NCBI GenBank assembly: GCA_011799875.1
Contig: CM022303.1
Span: 426,985,230 to 427,049,229 of the forward strand
Origin: Thinopyrum elongatum
Taxonomy: Eukaryota; Streptophyta; Magnoliopsida; Poales; Poaceae
Length of the DNA: 64,000 bases
Direction of reading: 5' to 3'
Shown: one piece after another, positions 33,655 through 44,443 of the stretch
Layout: every line of letters begins with the position of its first letter
Numbering within the stretch: the first letter of the stretch is position 1
Translations under genes and position numbers: made by a program
The notes under the pieces: generated by a model
What the model saw: only the letters and a program-made list of their open reading frames with translations
Database searches by the model: none
What the model was told of the DNA's origin: nothing

Positions 33655-35027
33655 CACGCCAGCGCCAAACACCTCTACAAGGGCGACGGCCGGCTGGCCA
33701 GAGGTGTTGGAGGAGTTGGTGAACAACTCCGCCATCATTGACGGGCACCGCACTCTTATGAGTGCGGTTATGCAGGGTGTTCGGTCCGTCCAATCCGGAC
33801 TGAACGACGATGTCCAAGGCCTTCTAACAGGCTTTGAGGTAAGTCAAGTAATGCTTCTCCTCATAATGCGGTTGTAATTGGTAGTTTGGGTAGGCCGTAT
33901 ATGTACCAGCCCCCGATGCTCTGCAAGTTCTTCGAAGAAAATTGCAGAGGATCAAATTAGGCAAACCGACTAATGATGTTGACATTTTTATGGCTTGATG
34001 CAGGCATCTTCCATGGCCGCGGCTGCTAATGCCATGGCGCTAGAGGAGATGGATCGGAAGCTCAAGCTTTCCGATAAAGAGCATGACCTTGTCAACAAGC
34101 GTCTTGATGAGGCGCAAGGTAAGCCCATTGATAGGATATGCAATTTACTTAGTACCGGATATTGACGATCCGGATTGTGAAGTGATCCTTTATTATGTTG
34201 ATCTTGTAGTGGCCGCCGTCGAAGTTGAAGGCCTGAGGGAGGCCTTGAAGAAGGCCAAGGCCAAGGCGGCCACGGAGAAGGCGGCCAATGAGAAGGCGGT
34301 GGCTGAGCTCGAAAAGGCCAAGCTTGTTGCGGGTCAGCACGAGGCTCGGGTGACCGAAGTCCAAGTGGAGCTCCAGGATGCCACCAAGTAGCTTGAGGCA
34401 TAGGAGAAGGGGCAGGAAGAGCAATCCTCCAAGCTATCCAAGGCGGAGAAGGAGCTCTAGGAGGCGAGGAGTGACGCTCAAGGTGTCCGGGAGGAGCTCC
34501 GACAAGCCGTGCAAATTGCCAATGGTAAGAAATATTTATTGCAGAGTGTGTTCGGAGGCAACAGATTCACCCTGCTGACGAAGGTCTGGCGCTCCGTAGG
34601 CGCCTTCGTCGAACTCCCAAAGAATGCGGTGGCTGCGGCGAAGCACTATGCCACCCTCGAGGAGGACTCCACGCAGCGGCTCTTCTGGTCATAGTTTCTG
34701 GACTCCGAGCGTTCACCCCTCCTCAGCGATCGAATGAAGCAGCTGATGGAGATGCATCGGATGTCCGAGCTGGTCTTGAAGGACCTCTGTGTCAACCTGT
34801 GGTTGGCTGAGCCCATTCCGGACACCTACTTCGGCCTTGTGCAGAAGCTGCGGGAGGCGCCGCTCCGGATTGACGCAGTGAAGCGGTCAGCGTGCCTTGA
34901 GGGGGCGAGGCTCGCGTTTGCGAAGACCATGGTTCATTGGCCGAGGATTAATCCAATGGAGATGGCCACTGGTCCTTCGCCCAGGGGAAGGAGCCTCGCC
35001 GCCCCGAGCAGTATTTCTCGTAGGTGA
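33655..35027 (+). pseudogene. Antisense ORF of the Tat-like element, 3' exons
   Basis: This continues the gene at 22318-24108 beyond the Athila insertion. A first exon leads to a donor at ~33840 (GAGGTAAGTC). The next exon, after TTGATGCAG, encodes AAANAMALEEMDRKLK. A further exon after CTTGTAG has a strongly charged Ala/Lys/Glu heptad-like stretch (VEVEGLREALKKAKAKAATEK), a coiled coil. TAG codons near 34389, 34401, 34458 and 34694 interrupt it. The C-terminal part ends MKQLMEMHRMSELVLKDLCV to TGA 35025-35027. The coiled-coil plus conserved C-terminal layout parallels the antisense gene at 44444-48305. Confidence 0.6.
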
Positions 35028-36280
35028 TGAACGGAGCCCGGGTGATAGAGGGCCAGTGCTCGAAGGATGTAATGTTTGAGTAGTTGTGTCAAGTTTGTAC
35101 TGGTTGGATCTTATGCTTTATACTGTGTCCGCTTGACTTGTTTTATATTGTCATGATTTAATTTTGACTCCTGTTTAGCCGTATGGTTATTTTGAATGCT
35201 ACCAGCCATTGGCTTCAGCCCCCAAGTGAATATCCTGAGGGGTGTTTCGTTTCTGCACTGTTACCCTTAGCCAACGTCTTGGTGCCCGGAGGCGGTAGTG
35301 AGCGAGTGAAACGAGGCAATCAGACTATTCAGTTTTACTACATTCACTTAGCCTTAGGAGCTTGATGTTGAGGACTAGGGACCGGTGTATTGTGATGTAC
35401 TTAGGGATCAAAATCTGCCCTTTCCGATCACATGGTTTGTGTTAAGACAAACCCTTCGCGTGACACAGCAAAATCGCCAACAATTTTTTGAGTCAAACCT
35501 CATCATCGGATCGCGGACCCGTTCGCGCTTACTATGACGATCAGTTTTCAGCTTTTTTCCTCCTGAGGTACTTGACCGGTCAAACCAGAAGTACAATCGC
35601 AGGGGTTCTCCCTTTGCCCTCTTAGCCGAACGTGCGGAACATAAGGGGCAAGCACAGGAGCCGGGAAACCCAACTATTGACCCAAGACATAGTTCGGAAC
35701 AGATGCATATAGTGCAATATTTGAGACGCCGAACATCTAGCGGAAAGCAGTGCCGGACTTGAAGGTATTGAGCTGATATATAAATCGAACTCTTGACTAG
35801 TTAAATATGTTTTCGTGCCGGGCTGTTCGAAGAGCGGGGAGAGAATCGGAAAGGGAATAAACAAGTCACAACATGCGGATATCCGAACACCATAAAGGGT
35901 ATTTTTTATTCTCTCTCGTAAGCTCAGGACGTCTAACCGTACGATTCGTACTGCGAAGGCAGCACTTGTAAGAGAGAAAGAAAATTTACAGAGTAAAGAC
36001 TGAAGCAGGGCCTTGATGCCTGAGTTGAAGCCTTCACTTTGCCCTGCTGCATGTCTGCGCCTTTGTTTCTGATAGGTGGTGATTGGGACCTTCGATGAGA
36101 CCTTGATGGGCGAGGGCCCTGTCGATGGAACTTTAAGCTTGGGGGTATCCGGAATTGGTCCCCGGGTCATCCAAAGACGGGGTAATTCCGAAGTTTGGTT
36201 TAACCGAATATGTGCTTCAGATTGATGTATGCCTCACGACTGCCAAAGGTATTTTGAGTGCGAAGTTGTGCTGACGAGGC
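35028..36280. other. Non-coding interior of the Tat-like element
   Basis: This lies between the 3' end of the antisense gene and the remains of gag/protease on the opposite strand. Frames of 180 codons or less here have no protein-like pattern. It is the position where RT, RNase H and integrase would be expected, and none of their motifs is present. Confidence 0.55.
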
Positions 36281-36289
36281 AGGTGGAGC

Positions 36290-38310
36290 ATGAAGAATGT
36301 GGGCGTGCCATGGGGCGTGTATTCCTATTTGCGGCGAACGCATGCGGGTTCCCATGACGGGGAACGGATTCGAACCCGTTTGCTATTATCGCCAGCCTTT
36401 ACGACGGGTCAGCATTCAGACCTGTGTGGGCCGGTGTTGTATTCGGCAGCTAGGGCCGCAGTGTATTCTTCGGTTCGAAGTGAGCATTATGTGTTGCCGT
36501 TGATAGTTATGACACCTGAAGGGCCAGGCATCTTCAGCTTGAGGTACGTGTAATGCGGGAAAGCATTGAATTTGGCTAACGCTGTGCGGCTGAGGAGGGC
36601 GTGATAGCCACAGCAAAAAGGTGCAATATCGAAGATCAAGTCCTCGCTTCAGAAGTTATCCGGAGATCCGAACACTACTTCAAGCACCACGGTGCCCGTA
36701 CAGCGGGCCTACACTCCCGGAATGACCCCCCTTGAAGGTGGTATTACTAGGTTTAATCCTTGATGGATCGATCCCCATTTTCTTCCCTGTATCCTTGTAT
36801 ATCAGATTGAGGCTGCTTCCTTCGTCCATTAGGACTCTAGTGAGGTGGAATCCATCGATAATGGGGTCTAGCACTAGGGCTGTGGACCCTCCATGGCGTA
36901 TGCTCGTGGGATGATCCCTGCGATCGAACGTGATCGGGCAAGCTGACCATGGATTGAACTTCGGTGCTACTAGTTCGATGGAGTATACGTCCTGTAGCGC
37001 TTGCTTCCTCTCCTTCTTCGGTATATGGGTTGCGTAGATCATGTTTACCGTCTTGACTTCGGAGGGGAAGGGTTTCTGGCCTCCACTATTCGGCCTGCGG
37101 GGGCTCATCATCGTCCTCGCTGCGTTGGCTTTTGCCCGAGTCTTTGGCATTGTGCTTGCCGGCCTGCTTTATCACCCAACAATTACGGTAGGAGTGGTTG
37201 GCAGGCTTTTTGGACGTGCCATGGATCTGGCAGGGCCTGTCCAAAATTGTGTCTAGCCTGGATGGGTCGTCGCTGTTGCCTTTAGGGACATTTTTGCGCT
37301 GTCCCGACATTTACTACCGTATCCTCACCTTCCCCATCATTGTGGAGACATTTGTTCTTGCTACGTCGCAGCTTTCCGTTTCCATCCCGGACTTCAGAAG
37401 TACCAGGGGTATCGGGATTGGTGGTTTTATGAGCAAGCCAACTGTCCTCGCCTGCGCAAAAGCAGGTCATGAGAGAAGTAAGGGCTGCCATAGTTCATGG
37501 TTTGTCCTGGCCGAGCTGCCTTATGAGCCATTCATCCCTGACACTATGCTTGAAGGCGGCCAAGGCTTCGGCGTCCAGACAGTCGACAATCTGGTTTTTC
37601 TTGGTAAGAAATCTGTTCCAGAACTATCGGGCAGACTCTCTGAGTTGCGTAATGCGATTTAGGTCGTTAGCGTCCGGACGCCGGACATAGGTGCCCTAAA
37701 GTTTGCTCGAAAAGCGTCCTCCAGCTCTTCGCAACAACCTATAGAGTCTGCGGGGAGGCTGTTCACCCAGTGCCGAGCTGGGCCTTTGAGCTTTGGCGAC
37801 AAATATTTAATGGCGTGGAGGTCATCTCCTCGTGACATGTGAATGGGGAGGAGGAAATCTTCTATCCATACGGTTGGATCCATGGTTCCATCATATGATT
37901 CAATGTTCACAGGCTTGAAGCCTTCCGGGAATTGATGTTGCATTACCCTCTCTATGAAGCACAAGGGGTGTGCGGTGCCTTGAATTCGGGCTACGTCCTG
38001 TCGGAGGTCTTCGACCCTCCGAATCTGCTGCTGCTCCCGGATTCTATCATTTCGGTTTACCCGGTCATAGTATGCTTCCCGGTAAGCGGACGAGTCCTTC
38101 TCTGGGTCCGTAAATGGACCTGGTGTGACCTCCCCGGGTGTCTAGGTCATGGCAGAGGTCATACTCGTAAGTGGGCCTCACATGATCCTTGCCATTACAA
38201 CGAGGTGGGGCGGTTGGGTGTTCAGCCTCATCAGCTTCTCTGTCCCTTCCTCTAGAGGGGCGGTCCGGCTGTTCGGCGCGTGTGTATGTTTGTCATGTTG
38301 GCTCTCAATG
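36290..38310 (-). pseudogene. gag: Tat-like gag and aspartic protease, fragmented
   Basis: Read on the minus strand from 38310, a polar gag head is followed by the gag core (ESYDGTMDPTVWIEDF, YLSPKLKGPARHWVNSLP, ~37900-37690). A CxxH...H...C knuckle-like segment comes next (CQIHGTSKKPANHSYRNC, ~37170-37230). Then comes a protease region at ~36920-36760 with FDRRDHPTSIRHGG and LMDEGSSLNLIY, where the usual D-G-G is D-E-G. Beyond it is a remnant of the linker to RT (YTYLKLKMPGP-type residues near 36530). Several frame changes and stops occur. Pol ends before any RT block. Confidence 0.7.
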
Positions 38311-38320
38311 AAAGCACCAA

Positions 38321-38744
38321 TGTCGGTGTCAAAACCGCTAGACCTCCGGGTAGGGGGTCCCGAGCTGTGGATCTAGGATCAACGGGTTACAAGGGACGTC
38401 GAACACAGTGTTTATCCAGGTTCGGGCCCTCTCGAAGAGGTTAAACCCTATGTCCTACTTGATTGTATTGAGTATATGATAAAGTTTATAGAATAGATCT
38501 ACCTCGTGATTAGTATGAGCTAAACCCTAAGGCTACGAGGTGATGAATATAGCTCTAACCCTAATGACTACAACCCTCGGTTTATATAGACACTCATAGG
38601 GTTAGGGTTACCGAAGATAGATTACAACAAGAGGGAAAGAGATCTCGTCCACCCTTGACTTGGAGGTCACCACACGGCTCCACCAGTCTGGCCCATATAC
38701 AATGGGTCGTCTCCCCAAAGACCCCTTAGTGCATGACTCCCTCA
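38321..38744 (-). repeat. 5' LTR of the Tat-like element
   Basis: The 424-bp LTR pairs with 21288-21738 but lacks a ~27-bp segment present there near 21635-21665. The minus-strand TATA (TATATAA) is at 38582-38588. The internal border is followed on the minus strand by TTGGTGCTTTCATTGAGAG. Confidence 0.9.
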
Positions 38745-39030
38745 GTCCTCCTCATCGCTATCGCTCGAGGAGGAGCTTTCGTCGTCGGTCGAGCTCTCCA
38801 CGCAGCACCCTAAGCGAGCACCCGAACGCCCGAAGACCTTGACAGAGAGCAAGGTGGCATCCATTAACTTGAAGTGAAGGATGTGCCCTGCCGCCAAGCT
38901 ATGAGCCCGAGCGAAGGTCTTCCAGCCGAAGCATGACATGAGGTGCAGGGAACTCTACGTTCGCCCACATGCTGCCATTACAGCAGCCCCTCATGTGCAG
39001 CCTCAGACCCGGCGGCTGTTCAACCTCCAT
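38745..39030 (-). pseudogene. B3-like DNA-binding protein frame, frameshifted and split
   Basis: On the minus strand an ATG at 39028-39030 opens MEVEQPPGLRLHMRG and reaches a B3-like block (WANVEFPAPHVM). A one-base shift near 38940 moves the continuation (FGWKTFARAHSLAAGHILHF, then KLMDATLLSVKVFGRSG) to another frame. An acidic Ser/Asp/Glu tail follows and is cut by the retrotransposon at 38744; the last residues and the stop are at 21236-21287. The GW..FA..hsLaaGhilhFkLm pattern is that of the C-terminal half of a plant B3 domain. Whether this is a host gene relic or part of the neighbouring Gypsy element cannot be decided. The hAT lies 46 bp upstream of the ATG. Confidence 0.55.
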
Positions 39031-39076
39031 CACCCTTGTGAATGGAGATGGAAGCCGAAGGCAACTGCGTGGGGGA

Positions 39077-42000
39077 TAGGGATGGCAATGGGTCCGGTTT
39101 GGGGTGGGTGGAGCTGGTCCAAATCCAATCCATGACCCATCTTCCTACCTTCTCCCCATCCACCAAAGTATCCATGGGCACAACTTGTGCCCATGCCCAA
39201 ACCCATTGGATATCCAGATACCCATGGAGCTCCATGGGCATAGAAAAATCAGCATGAAGCCTTCCCAAAAATGAAATTAAATCATCATTGTTCATTCACA
39301 AATGAGAACATAAGCATAAGTAGGCAGCAAGTACATTATTCAAACATTGTCCAAACACACAGTGACAACTCAAATAGGCTGAGAGTAAAAAACTTGTCTT
39401 CAATCTTATTACATTAAAAATAATCTGAAGTAGACTACACATTGACAACTCAAGTAGTCTCATAGTACTACTCTTGTCCTAAAATCTTATTACATCACAA
39501 CCGAAGTTGCATAAATAAAGTACGTAGCATATTTCAAAATTCAAATGCACTTCCAACAGTACATGCACTAGTAATTGGAGACCCAGCCGCATGTCCACAT
39601 GAGGACACTTGGCTCCAAATTAGTCTTCAGTAATGATGGACTCACTTTCATCCTGACATAAAAAGCAAAGCATAAAAATAAACAAGTTACTTCTGAATGC
39701 ACATGCATGAAGGATAAAAACCTGGCATCTAATCAAGTCCACCCATCAACCACACATTCACAAGTATATATCTTAAAGTAGTGCATTGTGCACACATCAC
39801 TTGTTATTTAAACATATAAAACATCCCCAGCATAATAAATTGAGATGAGAACAAGGAGTTACCATCACTTCTTCTTCATCCTCAAGAATAGATTGAGCTA
39901 CTTGCAGAGCAAAGTTCATATCACCTAATGCAAAGATGAAGCAAAAAAATTAATTTATGCATAGCACAACAAAACCGAATACAAATTCATAATTAAAAAG
40001 ATTACCTAACATGTCCGCTCGTGACCAAGCTTGCATACACATAAGAGCTTCAGCTATGCTTGGTGTAAGCCGACTGTGATGTGCACTAAGTAATCTCCCA
40101 CTAGTACTAAAGGCTGACTCCGATGCCACAGATGTAACATGGATGGGTAATATATCACAAGCAATCTTCTGCAAAGTAGGGTACTTGGCACCTCCAACTT
40201 TCCACCAATTAATAATGTCAAAATCTGCTATTCTACGGATAAGGGGCTCGTCCAAGTACGTGTCCAATTCTATGCGAACTTGAGAAGGAGCAACAGGTTG
40301 TGAAGACAAGTATTGCTCAAATACACCCAAAATTTCAGCCACACCACCTTGATGAACAGCTGGGGTGCTTCCAACATTGGAAGTTTCAACACACCGAGAT
40401 ACATCTTGATATTCAGCCAGCAAATCTAACATTAACTTCTTTATTTTATCAACTTCTATGGATGCATTTCAGTTCCATACAATGACCCAAATGAAGCCTT
40501 CAACATATGCATCTTATAATGTGGATCGAGGATGGTGTCAATAGCCATAAGACCATGGACATCTGTCCAATACTTCACGAACTTGTCTTTCATTTCCTTA
40601 GACATAGCTTTTATGACACTATGTTTACTAGTTTCCCATTTACGAATTGCCAACTGAATGCCACATATTTGCGGAAAGAAAAGACTAGATGTAACATATG
40701 AAGTGCCTGACAACAACTCTGTGACATCAAAGAACACTTTCAGCCTATCACAAACCTCCTTAGCAAAGACACAATCTTGTCCAGTTGGACAAGTAAAATT
40801 CTTTTCACGGATATAAAATCTTTCAAAAACATCTTTGTATTGCAATGCACCCTTTAACATTATGTAGGTAGAATTCCACCTAATTTTACAATCAAGAGCC
40901 AATCTGCATGTGTATTCATTATTCAAAAGGCGTGCCATCTTTTCAAACTTCTCATGTCTTTTAGGTGTGCCTGACCAAAATGCAACACAATCTCGTACCC
41001 TCTCAATCCCTTTCTCCATGACATCCAACCCATCTTTTACAATCAGATTTAATATATAAGCAACACAACGCATATGCAACAAAGTTCCTTTCAACATAAG
41101 AGAAGAGGTGTCCAACTTATCTGGCAGAATTTCCATAGCCTTGTCATTTGATGTACAATTGTCCAAGGTTACCGTGTATATCTTCTTCTCAAGGTGCCAC
41201 TCAACAAGACATGCATGTAGTGCTTCACATATAACTTCAGCGTTGTGTGTACATGGAACATAAACAAACCTATGCAATAAAAAATAAGGAAATATTTAGG
41301 TTCAGAGTAACAATAATCAATACATTTATTTTAGAATAATAATGATTTAGAGAGAGACATGGTTACCTCATTAGGAAGCTCTTTAGGTTCCAAGAAGCAT
41401 TAATATAATGTGCAGTTACAGCCATATAGCCCCCCTATTAATGGCCAGCCGTCCACAAATCCGTTGTGATGGCTACTCGGTTCTCAAACTTTGCAAAGTA
41501 CTTCACCATACTATTCTTTTGGACACCAAACATATTTATAATTTCCTGCCTAATGGTATTTCTAGACACCACCTTGAACATTGGTTGCAAAGTACCACAA
41601 AATTTTTGGAATCCAGCATGATCAACAATAGACAGAGGGTACTCATGCGCACATATCATCAATGCAAGTACCTTCCTAGCAAGTTCTTGATCAAAAATAT
41701 AGGTCTCCAAATTTACTTTCCCATCCCCACATTTTGACAATTTTAATTTGCTTTGTTGTGGACCCACTGGTGCATGCCGAGCCAGACAATTATTACGATG
41801 AGTCCTTAACTGTGACATACCAGAGGTTGATTCTGCAGCATATGGCTTATGACACCAGTTGCATATTGCCTGACATTTCCCATTGATTAGTTCTATCTTA
41901 AAATCATCCCATACATCTGATGTACGCTTCCTTCTAGAACCGGTCAGTTTTGGCTACTCCACTACTGTACTGGTACCCTCTTGTGGAGTTAAACTTGCGA

Positions 42001-42368
42001 CCCCGGCAGCTCCAGCCATGCCTGAGACACCCGCTGCAGGGGCAACGCTGTTTTCGGGAGCTGACAAAAGAATGCAAGATGCCATCAGATTTCAGTTTGA
42101 CCAAGTAGCAATGGGCATCGTTTCATGTTCGACATGCAGAAATGACATTACATAGAGGTCTCGTACTTGATTGAATTCACTAATAATAAATCTAGTTCTC
42201 ATGCAAAAATTGTCGATCTAGCACTAATGTTTTGGACTGGATATTAGAGAAAATTATATGAGTACAAGTTATCTAGAGCAAAAATTCATTATAGATAAAG
42301 TTCCTTCATGACAATAAAGCTAGTTAATGAATCTTTTAATAAGAAATGTAAATTCTGCATAGTAATGG
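39077..42368 (-). mobile_element. hAT-superfamily DNA transposon, right end not seen
   Basis: The left terminus TAGGGATGGCAATGGG at 39077 is typical of hAT ends, and GTGGGGGA at 39069-39076 is the candidate 8-bp TSD. Subterminal CCATGGGCA/TGCCCATGG motifs follow. A transposase gene lies on the minus strand at 39950-42000. No CCATTGCCATCCCTA-type right end occurs before 42368 or in 49611-51010, so the rest presumably lies beyond later insertions, outside the window. Confidence 0.7.
39950..42000 (-). pseudogene. hAT transposase (BED finger, RNase-H-like core, dimerisation domain), broken
   Basis: The enzyme would excise and insert the hAT element in the nucleus. Minus-strand order: a TAG just after TSTVVE (~41956), a BED zinc finger (VWDDFKIELINGK, CQAICNWCHK, HRNNC; ~41920-41775), then a YIFDQELARKVLALMI segment and ITTDLWTAGH. 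A spliced intron follows, with donor GAGGTAACC at ~41366 and acceptor TTGCATAG near 41267. The core has YTVTLDNCTSNDKAMEIL and MRCVAYILNLIVKDGL (~41190-41030) and DCKIRWNSTY. After a frameshift near 40450 comes the hAT C-terminal dimerisation domain (WWKVGGAKYPTLQKIACDIL, VASESAFSTSGRLL; ~40210-40090). In-frame stops near 41440 and the frameshift inactivate it. The layout resembles plant DAYSLEEPER/RICESLEEPER-type proteins. Confidence 0.8.
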
Positions 42369-43275
42369 TGTCGGGGAAACAGACAGGGGTATATATTTTC
42401 CCCTGACTCGTGCACGGACGGCACCATGCCATGCCAGTGTACAGGAGACCAAGATCTTTGAAGGACCAACATGCAGATCAAGAGGACCAAGGTCAAGCCA
42501 GAGAAGCAAGATACCACCAGGAGAAAAACCTCCCTTGCTGGGCAGACGAGCTCGGCAAGGGCGGAGCCGCCCCCGGAAGAAAACATCCAAGACGTCCCGG
42601 CAGGGCCTGCCGGGACTCACGAAGGCGAAAGCCACCTCACCCAACCACTCCGCCATGACCCATGTCGTCAATCAGTGCGGTGTCAAGCCGCAAAGTGATT
42701 AAGTGGCAGCCATTCGCCACATGGCAGCCTCTTTCTATAGGAAATACCTACAGACGACACCCGTCCTGCGACGTGTCAACCAAGCAGGCGTGAAGCTGGC
42801 AAAATAGCCCAGCAAGGCTTGTCGGGCAAGCAACGATGTGACGTTGAGCGGCGCATTTAATGTGCTCTGTCAGTCTGCAGAGTTAGGTATGATAGCACTG
42901 TTTGCTATCTTATTAGTGCATAATGACTGATTTTCCATTGTGGTGACCCCTTAATCTATAAAAGGAGGCCCCTGGCAACTGTAGAAAGGGGTTAGAAGGT
43001 TGGATACACACACACTCATACGCGCTTAGCCATAGTCGCCCATAGGCAACCCTACCGGGCAAGTGTACTGCGCTCCACCACCATTCTTCCACCATCAATC
43101 CACCAAAGTAGGAGTAGGGTTTTACGCCTCACGGCGGCCCGAACCTGGGTAAAATTGCCCGTGTGATTTCTGCAGCGCTGCCCCATGCTCTTCTGCTCTT
43201 TGTGCGATGTGACATCCGCCTGCCGAACAAGCAAGGGAACCTTGGTCCCATAGGTGGCCGTGGTTCCCCACGACA
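42369..43275 (+). repeat. 5' LTR of the 42-49 kb Tat-like element
   Basis: The 907-bp LTR starts TGTCGGGGAAACAG and ends TTCCCCACGACA. The TATA box TATAAAAG is at 42957-42964. It matches 48697-49605 throughout. Confidence 0.93.
42957..42964 (+). promoter_or_regulatory. TATA box in 5' LTR
   Basis: TATAAAAG follows CTTAATC in a context shared by both LTRs (3' LTR copy at 49286-49293). It is the likely core promoter for the genomic RNA. Confidence 0.6.
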
Positions 43276-44440
43276 TATTTAGCGCGCCAGGTAGGGGTAT
43301 CACTTGCGCGAACCTGAAAGCATGGGCAGCGCACCCTGTCCGAGGTAACCCGCTCGAAGCTTTTGGCGTCTATGATGCCTACGAAGATACGAAGACCAAG
43401 CGGAGCTGTCCCCGCGCCCGCATTATTTCATCACCACATCCCGCCGTAGCCGCAGCTACGGCGAAGATTGCTGCTGGCGGTGATGTGCTCCCCTCGGTGA
43501 CGCCTGTGGCATGCCCGCTGTTCAGGTGCCAATTAGAGGAAGGGGGCAAGACGCGCGGGCATGAGGCCCCTCTTTTCCATCCCTTCCCTTCGTCAGTGGT
43601 CGAGCCACCTTGGCCCTAGCGTCGTCAATGTCGATGATTACCGCGTAATACTCAGTCCAGTATTTGCCCTGTTTTGAGAAATCCTGACTGAAGCGCTGGT
43701 ATGAATCCGTTGGTTGATGCCTCGGCCAACGTGCTACGGTAAGGCCGTCTGCGTTGGCATGATCCACGTGACAACCGCCGCCTGGCTGTTTCGAAGGGGA
43801 AGGGGGAAAGGAAGGGGGCCAGAAGGGCCCGGCACTATACCCCACTACCCGCCAGGTGCACGTGGCGTGTATCGGTCTCTGCCGGGAACGAGAGAGCTAC
43901 CCGTTTGGCTTCCGCTCCTCCGGACGTCGTGAGTACGCCAAGCGCGCGTGGCCCAGCGGAGAGAAAAGGGGCTAAAAACAAAAAGCTAAGTCTACGTCAT
44001 CGTTTCTTGTTGATGCATTTAGATTTTTGTGGATGTTTACCCCTTTGGCTTTAGTAAGCGTTCGTACCGTGAAAACCTTCATATGATGGAGCCTTGGCCA
44101 GTTTCTTTGATTGCACCATCGTCATGCCCTGAGCCATGCTCGCGGGACGAGAGGCTGCGTCGAGAGCTGCCTAGGAAAAACCTGCCGGGACGCATCCACG
44201 CCAAGATGAGTGTTAAGGGTCGAGACCCTTACGACAATAGCGGCAATATGATACCGGCAGGCATCCAGAACAGATATAGGGATTGATCATGCAAACGCAA
44301 GCATATAAAGCTCAAAGGGATAAACGAGCATTTGAGATTCAACAGAGAATATTAGTTCCACGCAAACACAAGAGATATAGTGCCTAAACACAAAGCATAC
44401 ATCATGTTTTGTTACAGGATAACGCAGGAACAACAACGGC
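43276..44440 (+). other. Gene-free 5' interior of the 42-49 kb element
   Basis: It begins with the GCGCGCCAGGTAGGGG primer-site region. Translation on the plus strand gives only short, stop-riddled frames with no gag pattern. A candidate antisense fragment near 43640-43720 (FSKQGKYWTEYYAVIIDIDD) looks protein-like but is isolated. Confidence 0.5.
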
Positions 44441-44443
44441 CCG

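Larger units (their letters stand above)
21288..38744 (-). mobile_element. Tat-like Gypsy retrotransposon lacking RT/integrase, TSD GTCCT
   Basis: Two LTRs (21288-21738 and 38321-38744) in direct orientation are flanked by GTCCT at 21283-21287 and 38745-38749. On the minus strand the 5' LTR ends ...GACACCGACA and is followed by TTGGTGCTTTCATTGAGAG, the primer-binding-site context common in Triticeae Gypsy elements. Gag and protease lie at about 36.4-38.3 kb (minus). RT, RNase H and integrase are missing. A plus-strand (antisense) intron-containing ORF occupies 22318-35027, split by the Athila element. LTRs differ at about 9% of compared sites plus a ~27-bp indel (counted by eye), so this is an old insertion. 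Confidence 0.85.

Noticed and set aside
22318..35027. Treating the antisense genes as true DNA transposases
   Set aside because: The family name contains transposase, but I see no DDE/D catalytic pattern; they lie inside LTR elements and look like coiled-coil proteins of unknown function.
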